NCBI RefSeq assembly: GCF_001953175.1
Contig: NZ_CP018258.1
Coordinates: 1,950,210-2,014,209 of the forward strand
Direction: 5' to 3'
Source of the DNA: Dehalogenimonas formicexedens
Lineage (GTDB): Bacteria; Chloroflexota; Dehalococcoidia; Dehalococcoidales; Dehalococcoidaceae
Length of the DNA stretch: 64,000 bases
This document shows, in pieces, positions 26,337 through 34,366 of this stretch; position 1 is the first letter of the stretch, and every line of letters begins with the position of its first letter. The notes under the pieces are model-generated. The model made no database searches. It worked only from the letters and a program-made list of their open reading frames with translations, and was not told where the DNA came from. Position numbers and translations under genes: made by a program.

Positions 26337-27242
26337 ATGAGCGGTGCCAGCCGCGTCGCCGCCATCTCCGTCGGCTCCAACTCGCTGCTGATCGCCCTTA
26401 AGCTGGTAGTGGGGCTGGTCACCGGCTCGGTCAGCATCCTGGCCGAGGCCATCCATTCCTCGATCGACCTTCTGGCGGCGGTCATCGCCTTTTTCGGCCT
26501 GCGCGCCGCCGGCAAGCCCGCCGACCGGGAGCACCCTTTCGGCCACGGCAAATGGGAGAACGTCTCCGGCAGCGTCGAAGCCGTCCTCATCTTTGTCGCC
26601 GCTATCTGGATCATCTACGAGGCGGTCAAGAAGATCATGCACGGCGTCGAGGTCGAACTCCTCGGCTGGGGCATCGCGGTCATGGCGGTGTCCGTGATTG
26701 TAAATACCCTGGTCAGCCGCAACCTGTTCAAGCAGGCGAAGATCCATGATTCGATAGCCCTCGAGGCGGACGGCCAGCACCTGCGGACGGACGTCATCAC
26801 CTCGCTTGGCGTCCTGGTGGGCCTGGCGCTGGTCCAGTTCACCGGCCTCAAGATCCTCGACCCGATCATCGCCATAGGGGTTGCTTTGATCATCGTCAAG
26901 GCCGCCTGGGACATTCTCAGGAAGTCTTTCGGCGGCATTATCGATACCGGGCTGCCACCGGAGGAAGAGAAGATCATCATCGATACCCTGGCGGAACATA
27001 AAAGCCAGTTAGTCGATTTCCATGAGATCCGCACCCGAAAATCCGGCGCCGAGAGGTTTGCCGACCTGCACCTGGTCATGCCGGGGACGCTTTCGGTCGA
27101 TGAGGCGCACAAGATGTGCGACCATTTGGAAGCCGACCTGAAACGCCGCCTTCCCCGATTGGAAATAACCCTCCATGTCGAACCCTGCGACGATTCTTGC
27201 AAGTCCTGCGAAATGTCCTGCGATTCACGGCGGAGCGGATAG
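26337..27242 (+). CDS. Cation diffusion facilitator family metal exporter
   Basis: 301 residues with six predicted membrane helices and a cytoplasmic domain. The metal site is the HSSID motif in helix 2 and HLRTD in helix 5, the HxxxD type found in zinc-preferring members; a Fe, Mn or Co preference cannot be excluded. The HPFGHGKWE motif follows helix 2 as usual. The C-terminus carries an extra Cys cluster (CDDSCKSCEMSC) not usual in the family, possibly a metal-sensing or delivery tail. ATG 26337 begins 3 nt after the secF stop, so it is probably translated from the secDF mRNA. Confidence 0.9.
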   Translation: MSGASRVAAISVGSNSLLIALKLVVGLVTGSVSILAEAIHSSIDLLAAVIAFFGLRAAGKPADREHPFGHGKWENVSGSVEAVLIFVAAIWIIYEAVKKIMHGVEVELLGWGIAVMAVSVIVNTLVSRNLFKQAKIHDSIALEADGQHLRTDVITSLGVLVGLALVQFTGLKILDPIIAIGVALIIVKAAWDILRKSFGGIIDTGLPPEEEKIIIDTLAEHKSQLVDFHEIRTRKSGAERFADLHLVMPGTLSVDEAHKMCDHLEADLKRRLPRLEITLHVEPCDDSCKSCEMSCDSRRSG

Positions 27243-27243
27243 G

Positions 27244-27279
27244 GCAGTCCACAGTTCACAGTTAACAGTCGACAGTTGG
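27244..27279. repeat. Short ACAGT-type repeat after the metal exporter gene
   Basis: CAGTCCACAGTTCACAGTTAACAGTCGACAGTT is a run of near-identical 7-9-bp words. Comparable CAGCTATCAGC runs occur at 28887-28920 and 33985-34020. Confidence 0.4.
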
Positions 27280-27322
27280 CTTCTTGTCGAATATTTGGTG
27301 GTAAACAAGCCTCGCTGTCTCA

Positions 27323-27431
27323 AATCCCCTCTCCCCAACGGGGAGGGTGTATGGAGGGGGGTTCATTGCCAGAACTCCACCCGTTTGTCCCCTCTCCCTC
27401 ACGGGGAGAGGGTAGGGAGAGGGGGTTCATT
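27323..27431. repeat. Two tandem C/G-rich repeats on the 3' side of the DUF559 gene
   Basis: Two copies (about 27323-27367 and 27387-27431) share CCCCTCTCCC...ACGGGGAG...GGGGG and both end in GTTCATT. Each contains an internal palindrome (CCTCTCCC...GGGGAGAGG). The inverse copy stands on the other side of the gene at 27787-27830. Confidence 0.7.
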
Positions 27432-27780
27432 ACTCAACAAAGCCCAGGCATTGTCTTATCACTAGTATAACTCCCTCTGGATTTTGAAGTACCTCGCTGT
27501 TCCAGAACCTGATTACCTGATAACCCATCGCTTCGAGAACTTTCGCCCTCTGAGCGTCGTTGATTCGGTTGTTTGCCTCGTCGTGTTGGCCGCCATCAAG
27601 TTCTATTATGAGGAGCTTAGCCGGACAGACAAAATCCACGATGTAATCCCCGATAGGATGTTGCCGCCTGAACTTAAGGCTACCCAGTTGTTTTGCGTTC
27701 AGGTGATTCCAGAGCAATCTCTCCGCCGGCGTTTGTTCCCGCCGAAGATTTCGGGCAAGTTCTGTGTTAGTTCGTTTCAT
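27430..27780 (-). CDS. DUF559 (Vsr-like endonuclease fold) protein
   Basis: 116 residues. The DUF559 pattern is complete: LRREQTPAERLLWNHLNAKQLG, then KFRRQHPIGDYIVDFVCPAKLLIIELDGGQHDE with the Asp...Glu-x-Asp-GGQH active-site residues, and QVIRFWNSEVLQNPEGVI. The fold is that of Vsr and very short patch repair-like endonucleases, but activity in this family is not well documented. The gene stands alone between inverted copies of one C/G-rich palindromic repeat; its stop is within a few bases of the left one and its start within 10 bp of the right one. Confidence 0.85.
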   Translation of the reverse strand: MKRTNTELARNLRREQTPAERLLWNHLNAKQLGSLKFRRQHPIGDYIVDFVCPAKLLIIELDGGQHDEANNRINDAQRAKVLEAMGYQVIRFWNSEVLQNPEGVILVIRQCLGFVE

Positions 27781-27786
27781 GGAGAT

Positions 27787-27830
27787 GTTCCCCCTCTCCC
27801 TAACCCTCGCCCCGTGGGGGCGAGGGGATT
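27787..27830. repeat. Inverted copy of the DUF559-flanking repeat
   Basis: Its reverse complement (starting AATCCCCTCGCCCCCACGGG and ending in GGGAGAGGGGGAAC) matches the repeats at 27323-27431. The three copies together bracket the DUF559 gene. Confidence 0.7.
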
Positions 27831-27843
27831 GATGTGGCGGCTA

Positions 27844-28881
27844 TCAGATTTTATGGATCGTTTTGAGTTCCCTGATCAGTCCGGCTATATCCGGTGGCCC
27901 AAAGTTGTAATTTAACGGTTCCGTCTCGATCCCCACCGCCGGGGCCTCCTCCACCAACACCCTGAAAGTCGCCCCGATCGATCTGGCAAGAGCCTCCAGA
28001 TTGTACCCGCCCTCGAGGCAGAAAACGGCTTTGCCGCCGCAGCACTCCTCCGACAGCGCCGCGATCCTCGCCACAATCGCCGCGTAGCCGGTTTCGGTCA
28101 GTTTCATCCCCCCAAGCGGGTCGTCCCGGTGGGCATCATAGCCGGCGGAAACCAGGATCAACTCAGGCTTGAAACGCCTGACGGCCGGCATCACGATCTC
28201 ATCGTAGACTAAGGCGTACTGCGCGTCGCCGCAACCCGCCGGCAACGGGATGTTGACCTTGGTACCCCTCCCGCCACCCATCCCTGTATCATCGACGCCG
28301 CCGCTGCCGGGGTAGTGGGGCGACTGGTGGACGGACACATACATAGTTTCCGGATCATCGTCGAAGATCCCCTGGGTGCCGTTGCCGTGGTGGACGTCAA
28401 AATCCAGGATGGCCGCCCGCCGGACGCCGAATTTTACCCTGGCGTACCGGGCGGCGACGGCGATATTGTTGTAGACGCAGAAGCCGGAACCCCGGCCGGG
28501 GAAAGCGTGATGGCCGGGCGGCCGGACCAGGGCAAAGCATTTCCCTGTTGTTCCGCTCATCACCGCCTCTACAGCCGCCACAGCGCCTCCGGCGGCATAT
28601 TCCGATGCTTCGCAAGACCCCGGTGAAAGGACGGTATCCGCGTCCAGGCTGCCGCCGCCTGAGGCGCATATCGAATTGATTTTCTCCTGATACGCCGGGG
28701 TATGGACGAGGGAAATTTCCTCGGCGGTTGCGCGACGGGCTTCGACTTTGACCAGCCTTTCAAGGAGGCCGGACGATTTCAGGTAAGCCATCACCGATGC
28801 CAACCGCGCCGCGGCTTCCGGATGCCCGGCGCCGGGATCATGGAGGAGGTATGAGGGGTGGAAGACGTAGCCGGTTTTCAT
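27844..28881 (-). CDS. Histone deacetylase-family (AcuC/APAH-like) amidohydrolase
   Basis: 345 residues. The arginase-like deacetylase fold is marked by DPGAGHPEAAARL at the N-terminus, the catalytic His pair in RPPGHHA, the zinc ligands in LDFDVHHGNGT, the SAGYDAHRDDPLGG segment with the third ligand Asp, and LEGGYNLE. Bacterial members remove acetyl groups from proteins (AcuC) or polyamines (APAH). No acetyl-CoA synthetase or acetyltransferase gene is adjacent to indicate the substrate. It is transcribed on the reverse strand, tail to tail with no clear partner. Confidence 0.92.
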   Translation of the reverse strand: MKTGYVFHPSYLLHDPGAGHPEAAARLASVMAYLKSSGLLERLVKVEARRATAEEISLVHTPAYQEKINSICASGGGSLDADTVLSPGSCEASEYAAGGAVAAVEAVMSGTTGKCFALVRPPGHHAFPGRGSGFCVYNNIAVAARYARVKFGVRRAAILDFDVHHGNGTQGIFDDDPETMYVSVHQSPHYPGSGGVDDTGMGGGRGTKVNIPLPAGCGDAQYALVYDEIVMPAVRRFKPELILVSAGYDAHRDDPLGGMKLTETGYAAIVARIAALSEECCGGKAVFCLEGGYNLEALARSIGATFRVLVEEAPAVGIETEPLNYNFGPPDIAGLIRELKTIHKI

Positions 28882-29617
28882 AGTGCCAGCTTTCAGCTAT
28901 CAGCTATCAGCGTTCAGTCTAATTCTCTGCTGTAAAACAAATGAAACAATTCTTGCTCTCGTTGCGCTGTTTCGCGCCGGGGTGTTGTGCGTTGCGCCGG
29001 TGAGGGTGAAAACGAATGAAACGAATCGGACCCCGATAAGGAGTTGGGGGGTTGTCTGAAAAAAACGAGCAAATTGTTTTGGCGACATTTCCAAAAATGT
29101 TTTTTGCAAAACGAATGCTGTATTTTTACGTTCAGTCCAAACGTGGGATTCGTTTTCAAAACCGATTGGTTTTAAGGTTTTCGTTTTCTTTTCAACAGAG
29201 TGTTGAATCGTCATGAGGATATGTCCCCGATTTCCCAAAGACCTTTCATAGAATGTATGTACTGGCATACATAGTACCTATGTTCTTATTCGATGTCAAG
29301 CGTCTCATGACGTTTTTGGTGGAATATTTTTGTCAGCAGTTTTCAGTTTACGGTATTCAGTAATAGGCGGCCGGGGAGACTCTATCGGCAGAAAGGAAGG
29401 GTAATATCGAAGGGCGAGATGGAGATTCTTCACTACGTTCAGAATGACAATCGGGGGGACGGCGTGCTGCTTTCAAACTGAGCAGTATTCAGAAAAACGG
29501 AACTGGTTGATCTTGGACACTCCCAATCAGATTGCCACGGACTGCCAACCGGCAGCCCTCGCAAAGACACAGGGGGTAGATTGCCGCGTTGGGCTGTGCC
29601 TTCTCCAAAGCAAGCCC
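28882..29617. other. 736-bp gap with repeat debris, no convincing gene
   Basis: The left end has CAGCTATCAGC-type words (28887-28920) and the middle has low-G+C sequence with an open reverse frame of 122 codons (28900-29268) whose product lacks a recognisable family. TATGTA-CTGGCA-TACATA at about 29253-29272 is a small inverted repeat. At 29337-29370 there is a short CAG-type stretch, and at 29529-29610 lies one of two direct repeats bracketing mazEF. Confidence 0.5.
29529..29610. repeat. Direct repeat left of mazEF
   Basis: It shares GATTGCCACG, TCGCAAAGACA(C/T)AGGGGG, AGATTGCC and GGGCTGTGCC in the same order with 30301-30377 on the other side of the toxin-antitoxin pair. A truncated third copy lies at about 34190-34230. 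Confidence 0.65.
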
Positions 29618-29956
29618 CTAGTCCCCGACGATCTCGTTGAGGCCTTCAACAAGTTGCGATATCTGCTCGGGAGGGAGGACGCCGATGGTTTCTCCGATAC
29701 GTTCGTTCGAAAGGGCGCGCACCTGGCCGATCTTGACCCATGACTGTTTGGGCAGCCCGCAGCCTCCGATTTCCAGGGTTAGCGGGAAGCCCGCCCGCTG
29801 CGGTTGGCTGGTAACCGCCAAAGCAATGACGGTTCCCGATCTTTCGTTGAAAACGTCCTGGCTGATTATTACAACCGGCCTCAAACCACCCTGTTCATGT
29901 CCCTTAACGGGATTGAGATCCGCCCAGCGGACCTCGCCTCTCAGTATTCGGGCCAC
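29618..29956 (-). CDS. mazF: MazF/PemK-family mRNA interferase toxin
   Basis: 112 residues, the usual toxin size. Motifs: RGEVRWADLNPVKGHEQGG, LRPVVIISQDVFN, the SGTVIALAVTSQ strand, and GLPKQSWVKIGQVRALSNERI. MazF toxins cleave RNA at short sequences and are held inactive by the cognate antitoxin. The start overlaps the antitoxin gene by 16 nt, the usual coupling in such operons. The whole module is bracketed by roughly 80-bp direct repeats. Confidence 0.93.
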   Translation of the reverse strand: MARILRGEVRWADLNPVKGHEQGGLRPVVIISQDVFNERSGTVIALAVTSQPQRAGFPLTLEIGGCGLPKQSWVKIGQVRALSNERIGETIGVLPPEQISQLVEGLNEIVGD

Positions 29957-30183
29957 GTTATAGCGTCCTCAGCCAGACCTTCTTCGGCCATGGACCTCTC
30001 CGCTGGGATATCGAGTTTAGCGCATTCTATCGCGAGCCTGCTCCTCTGAAGCCGGTCAAGTTTCTCCTCGACGGCTTGCTGGATCGCCCTGCTTCGATTA
30101 TTGAAAACGCGGTTTTTAACCATACGATCCAGACGTTCAAGAGTCTTGGTGTCGATAGTAACAGCAACTTTGGTCTTTTCCAT
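29941..30183 (-). CDS. Ribbon-helix-helix antitoxin of the MazF pair
   Basis: About 80 residues from ATG 30183 (MEKTKVAVTIDTKTLERLD), chosen over ATG 30189 because GGAG at 30191-30194 is 7 nt from it and only 1 nt from the other. The N-terminal half is a CopG/MetJ-type ribbon-helix-helix (KVAVTIDTKTLERLDRMV, NRSRAIQQAVEEKL); the acidic C-terminus (AEEGLAEDAITWPEY) would occupy the toxin groove. It probably represses its own promoter. Confidence 0.85.
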   Translation of the reverse strand: MEKTKVAVTIDTKTLERLDRMVKNRVFNNRSRAIQQAVEEKLDRLQRSRLAIECAKLDIPAERSMAEEGLAEDAITWPEY

Positions 30184-30200
30184 ATTCATTCTCCGGTATT

Positions 30201-30240
30201 ACTATATGTCATACCTCCGAGAGCGTCAAGTTGTATGTCA
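30201..30240 (-). promoter_or_regulatory. Promoter and likely operator of mazEF
   Basis: On the reverse strand TTGACG (30229-30224), a 17-bp spacer and TATAGT (30206-30201) form a near-consensus promoter. TATGTCA occurs at 30205-30211, inside the palindromic TATG-T-CATA, and again at 30234-30240, placing possible antitoxin sites on both sides of the promoter. Confidence 0.7.
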
Positions 30241-30300
30241 GGGTTTTCTATCATGATTAACAGAGAGAAGGATTCTGAAATAGGTCAAACAATTCACGTG

Positions 30301-30377
30301 AGATTGCCACGTCACTTCGTTCCTCGCAAAGACATAGGGGGCAGATTGCCCCGTCGGGCTGTGCCCTCCTCGCAAAG
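30301..30377. repeat. Direct repeat right of mazEF
   Basis: It matches 29529-29610 in order and orientation, with a 7-8-bp difference in the first part. Recombination between the two would excise the toxin-antitoxin module. Confidence 0.65.
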
Positions 30378-30405
30378 ACAGAAGTGAATAAGGGAAAGGA
30401 ACAAT

Positions 30406-30440
30406 AGAAGAGGGGCCCCCTTGCGGGAGCCCCTCTTTTT
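30406..30440 (-). terminator. Bidirectional terminator after the large surface protein gene
   Basis: AAGAGGGGC pairs with GCCCCTCTT around a C/G-rich inner part. T-runs occur on both sides, so it can end transcription of the gene at 30468-33572 on the reverse strand. Confidence 0.8.
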
Positions 30441-30467
30441 ATCCAACCGATTGTCTAACGTTTAAGG

Positions 30468-33400
30468 TTAGGCGACGCGGCGGGTGCGGACGATGAGGAC
30501 GATAACCACGATAACCAGGAGAGCGCCGATACCGATGATCGCCCAGATGTAGGCCGGAGTGGTCTCAGCCGGGGAGGTCAGGGTAACTGTGGTGTTGGTG
30601 ATGGTGGTCGTGCCGGGAGGAGTGGTCGGCTGGGTCACCGGAGCGGCCATCGTCGTGAAGACGCTGACGACCGGATCAGACGAACCAGTGGGGGTGATGG
30701 CAACAACACGCCAGTAGTAGGTGGTGCTGTAGGCCAAAGCCGGAGTAGTCCAGGCGAAGGCCGGGACGGTGGTGGTCTGCTTGGTGCCAACCAGGGTAGC
30801 GAAGGTGCTGGAGGTTGAAACCTCAACAGTGTAGCTGGTAGCGCCGGTGACAGCGCCCCAACCGAAGCCGGGGGTGAGGGCGATGCCGGTAGCACCCATG
30901 GCGGGAGCTAGGTCCACTGGATTGGTAACAACATTGGGTTGAGTCGAGAAGGTTTTCGAACCAACCAGAGAGGTGAACGGGGTCTTGGCGAAGACACTTA
31001 CGGTGTAGGTAGTGTCAGAGGTCAAGCCACTTACGGTAACAGTGAGAGCGGTCTTGTCAACTGTCACGGTACCGACGGTGGTGGCGGTGAAGTAGTCTTT
31101 CTGTGCGGCGGTACCGGCCTTGACGAAGGCGGCGTAATCGGTAGCGCCAGCGACAGCGCCGAAGGTCACATTAGCGGTGGTGGTGGTAAAGGAAGTGACC
31201 GCAACGTTCGGGACGGCGACAGCGATGGTGTCTTTGAAGGTGTACAGCTTGGTAGCGGTAACAGCCCACAGCGTGTTGCCGCCGGCGGCGGGTACGATGA
31301 AGAGTCCAGAGGCAGCGGTGACGCCAGTGGCAGCGGCGATATCTTCGCTGGCGCTGTTGTCAGTCAACAAGCGGACGAGAGCGCCGTTAGCGCCCAGGGC
31401 GTATATAACGGGGCTGGCGGCTACGCCAGAAACGATACCAACGCCATTGGTGACTGCGGTACCGGTGTTCAAGTCGGTGGTACCCCAGGCAACTGTAGCA
31501 GCAGCGGTATCCAACTTGTAGATGTTACCAGTGCCAGTGGCATTGGTGACGGCATAGAGAACAGTGTTGGAACCATTCTGGAAGGTGACACCGCTGATGT
31601 TGGCCAGGGTCAAACCGGTGGAAAGAGCGGCCTTCCAGGTGGCGCCGAGATCGGCAGAGGTGAAGACGTTGCCGGCGGCGGTGACAGCTGCGAGAGCGGT
31701 GCTGTCAGAAGAGCGGACCAGGAAAGCGGCGTTCTGGGTGCTGACTTGGTTCCAAACGAAACCATTATTAGTGGTTCTCTGGATACCGGCGGTGGAGGTA
31801 GCGGCTACAAAGGTGGCATTGTCCAACACCACGTAGGTGGTGATGGTACCAGGGGAGAATGACTGGGCGGTGAAGGTGATACCCTGGTCGTTGGAAGCCA
31901 TGATAACGTTAGTAGCAGAGACGTAGTAGACACCCTTGTCGGTGGCATAGTTGGGGGAAACGCGGAGCATGGAATACATGCCAGCGGCCACATTGCCCTG
32001 GATGCGATTCCATTTGCCGCCGACGTTCCGCCAGAGGCTATGGTTACCGGAAGTGGTTACGGGATTCATGTCCATGGCGAAAGCGACACCGGAAGCACCA
32101 ACGGTCATGCTGGCGTTGGTGTCAACGGTTTCGAGAGCAGTGGCTGCACCAGTCCAGCTAGCATTGCCAGCTGCGGTGGCTGTAACTGTCGCCACATCTC
32201 CAACACCACCGAAGGTGATGGTCAAACCGGCGACTGAAGAAGTACCGCTTGTATTCGTAGTGATAACAGCGGCGACCGCACCAGTCAAGGTTACCGTACC
32301 AGCAGCAGTAGCTGTTAAGGTGAAGGCATCGCCGGCGCCAGGAGTAACTACGGCGGCAGAGGTAACCATGTAGTAGTCGCCATTCGCGGCGAAGGCAGTG
32401 CTATCAATCTCATTGATGGAAGAGTTGATGAAACTGATCTGGCTGAAGGTAGCGCCCTTATCGGTGGAAACGCTGAAAGCAGTTTCATCACCGGCAGCGC
32501 CAGCGGCCTTCAAGGCGAAAATGGTGCCGGAAGTGGCGTAGTCGTTAGCAAGGGCAACGTAGGCGGTGCGGGCACCACCGGTCAGGTTAGCCCCAGCAGC
32601 GTTGAAGGAGAAGCCTGCGTTGAACGTGGTGTAGACTTCACCGGCGGTAGTGCCGAAGACGATGGTAACGGCTCCACCGAAGACGCCGGAACCGGTGACA
32701 TCAATGGTGGCAACAGGCAGGTTGGCGCCCAGGTGGAAACCGGTGCCACCCAGGGTGGTGCGGAAAATGCCACCGGTTGCGCCATCAGTACCAACCCACA
32801 GGACGGGGTTGCTGGTGATATTGAAATCGGCAGAGAAGCCGATTTCACCAACCGTAGTACCAGCGCCGGAGGCGATTGTGGCCGGAGTCGGAGCGAATGC
32901 ACCGCCGGTGCTGACGTAGAGCGAGGCGTTAGTGCCAGTAGATGTTAGAGCGTAGATACCAGCGGCAGTGTTGAAGGTGGGAGACAGTTTGACGTCAAGA
33001 ACGTTGGCAACCAAGCCGCCAAAGAGGACGAACTGGTTGTTCAGGGAGACACCTTCGTCAAACAGGTACACGCCGCCATCCGTACCGGCAAATACCTTAT
33101 AGCTGCCGCCCAGGAGGCCAACAGCGAGGGATTTGACGCTTGTGACACCTGCCACGGCAATCGTGCCGACGGGCAGGGCAGCAAAGGTGGCGCCGCCATC
33201 GGTGGATTTCCACACGCTCAAGCCAGTAGCGATGTAAAGAACATTCGCTTCGCTGGGTGAGGTGGCGATGGCTGTGATGGCAGCAGCCCCGGCGGTGGTG
33301 CCGGGAGTCTTGACAGACGTCCAGGTGCGGCCACCATCGGTGGATTTGGCAAGGCTGTTGGTGTTAGCCGTGGCGGTGTTGGTCCAGGCGTAAAGGGTAC

Positions 33401-33572
33401 CATCAATGGCTTTGGTCAGAAGACCGGAACCAGTGAGGCTAGTTGTCGTGGGCATTGTGACTGCGGTCCAGGCGTTGTCCGCAGCGCTGACGGGCAGAGC
33501 GGACACCACCAGCATGCTGGCGGCGATCGCTGCGGTCATAACGATACCGAAGATTTTATTTAAGTGTTTCAT
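30468..33572 (-). CDS. Large secreted surface protein with BNR/Asp-box repeats and C-terminal anchor
   Basis: 1034 residues. A signal peptide (MKHLNKIFGIVMTAAIAAS, cleavage near PVSAADN) is followed by a beta-propeller-like region to about 790 with repeated BNR/Asp-box motifs (STDGGRTW, STDGGATF, STDKGATF, SNDQGITF, TSADLGATW), as in sialidase or VPS10-type propellers but without the sialidase active site. Two fibronectin-III-like modules at about 800-980 (TYTVSVFAKT, SYTVEVSTSSTF, TTYYWRVVAITP) and a Thr/Pro linker lead to one transmembrane helix and the tail RTRRVA. Asp and Lys are rare, Ala, Thr, Gly and Val abundant, as in S-layer proteins. It could be a major cell-surface protein; this is inference. 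Confidence 0.78.
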   Translation of the reverse strand: MKHLNKIFGIVMTAAIAASMLVVSALPVSAADNAWTAVTMPTTTSLTGSGLLTKAIDGTLYAWTNTATANTNSLAKSTDGGRTWTSVKTPGTTAGAAAITAIATSPSEANVLYIATGLSVWKSTDGGATFAALPVGTIAVAGVTSVKSLAVGLLGGSYKVFAGTDGGVYLFDEGVSLNNQFVLFGGLVANVLDVKLSPTFNTAAGIYALTSTGTNASLYVSTGGAFAPTPATIASGAGTTVGEIGFSADFNITSNPVLWVGTDGATGGIFRTTLGGTGFHLGANLPVATIDVTGSGVFGGAVTIVFGTTAGEVYTTFNAGFSFNAAGANLTGGARTAYVALANDYATSGTIFALKAAGAAGDETAFSVSTDKGATFSQISFINSSINEIDSTAFAANGDYYMVTSAAVVTPGAGDAFTLTATAAGTVTLTGAVAAVITTNTSGTSSVAGLTITFGGVGDVATVTATAAGNASWTGAATALETVDTNASMTVGASGVAFAMDMNPVTTSGNHSLWRNVGGKWNRIQGNVAAGMYSMLRVSPNYATDKGVYYVSATNVIMASNDQGITFTAQSFSPGTITTYVVLDNATFVAATSTAGIQRTTNNGFVWNQVSTQNAAFLVRSSDSTALAAVTAAGNVFTSADLGATWKAALSTGLTLANISGVTFQNGSNTVLYAVTNATGTGNIYKLDTAAATVAWGTTDLNTGTAVTNGVGIVSGVAASPVIYALGANGALVRLLTDNSASEDIAAATGVTAASGLFIVPAAGGNTLWAVTATKLYTFKDTIAVAVPNVAVTSFTTTTANVTFGAVAGATDYAAFVKAGTAAQKDYFTATTVGTVTVDKTALTVTVSGLTSDTTYTVSVFAKTPFTSLVGSKTFSTQPNVVTNPVDLAPAMGATGIALTPGFGWGAVTGATSYTVEVSTSSTFATLVGTKQTTTVPAFAWTTPALAYSTTYYWRVVAITPTGSSDPVVSVFTTMAAPVTQPTTPPGTTTITNTTVTLTSPAETTPAYIWAIIGIGALLVIVVIVLIVRTRRVA

Positions 33573-34366
33573 CGACCTTTGAGTTTACCTTTCAATTTTA
33601 TTATGGTTATTGTCTATCGGTTATTTTTGGTTATTTCCCTTAGACTTATGGGGTAGCAATTGTGTCATGTTCCGCCTTACGGCTCATTTTCGAATCCCAT
33701 CACTTCCTTTCTATATTAATTTACGACTAATCACAAAACATCGCAGTACAGGTGGTTCTCCCTGCACTTCTTACTATGATAACACCAGTGTCAATCCCTA
33801 CCACTCCTCCCGGGTCCAAATTCCAAATACCAATTTCCAAATACCAAACAGGTTCAAACTACCAAATTCCAAACGTAAGACGAAGAGCGCGAGGGGCATG
33901 CCGGTTTCAAAAATAATAACGGACGGGGAAAGGGGACGTTAGGAGAAAGTTATACATTATTTTTTTATGTCGAGTAGTTTTGGGCGTCAGCTGTCAGCAA
34001 TCAGCTATCAGCCGTCAGCTTTAACCGGTAGGCCGGGATGCTTCGGCAAAATCAAGTAAACAAACCGCCTTTTTAGCCCGTTCATGGATTCGACAGGCTC
34101 ACCACGAACGGACGGTGCTTAACAAGGATCATTTCACCCTTCGACAAGCTTCCCGATTAGCATCGGGACAAGCTAGGGCGCACGGATTAGTGAAAGCCAC
34201 GCCGGGCTTCACCCTCCTCGCAAAGACACAATAAAAAAAGGAAGGGCGCCGCAGCGCCCTTCCGGATTTCATTATAAGGGAGGGCATCCGCTCGCCCTCA
34301 CCACATTCGCTTCCGCTCAGTGCAGGCTCTACCCTCTCCCGCCGTCAGCGGGAGAGGAGATAGTTT
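33573..34366. other. 794-bp gap between the surface protein gene and rho
   Basis: No convincing gene. The right part contains AT-rich ACCAATTTCCAAATACCAAA words (33818-33876), a CAGCTATCAGC stretch (33985-34020), TTCGACAGGCTCACCACGAACGG-type sequence near 34088-34112, a truncated copy of the mazEF direct repeat (about 34190-34230) and a hairpin (CTCTCCCGC...GCGGGAGAG, about 34332-34355) related to the DUF559 repeat. The leader of the surface protein gene is unusually A+T-rich. Confidence 0.5.
34233..34263 (-). terminator. Rho-independent terminator downstream of rho
   Basis: On the reverse strand GGAAGGGCGC-TGCG-GCGCCCTTCC is followed by seven T. It lies about 100 nt beyond the rho stop. Confidence 0.9.

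Noticed and set aside
25752-26999. Long reverse frame across secF and the metal exporter gene
   Set aside because: Spans two well-supported genes and is Asp/Gly/His-rich in the way antisense frames of G+C-rich genes are.
28900-29268. Reverse open frame of 122 codons
   Set aside because: Low-complexity product without a family, no ribosome site, and it overlaps repeat debris.
30939-31862. Forward Gly-rich frame inside the large surface protein gene
   Set aside because: Antisense artefact of the Thr/Ala/Pro-rich coding sequence.
33610-33942. Forward open frame of 110 codons
   Set aside because: It lies in AT-rich repeats and has no family or start signals.
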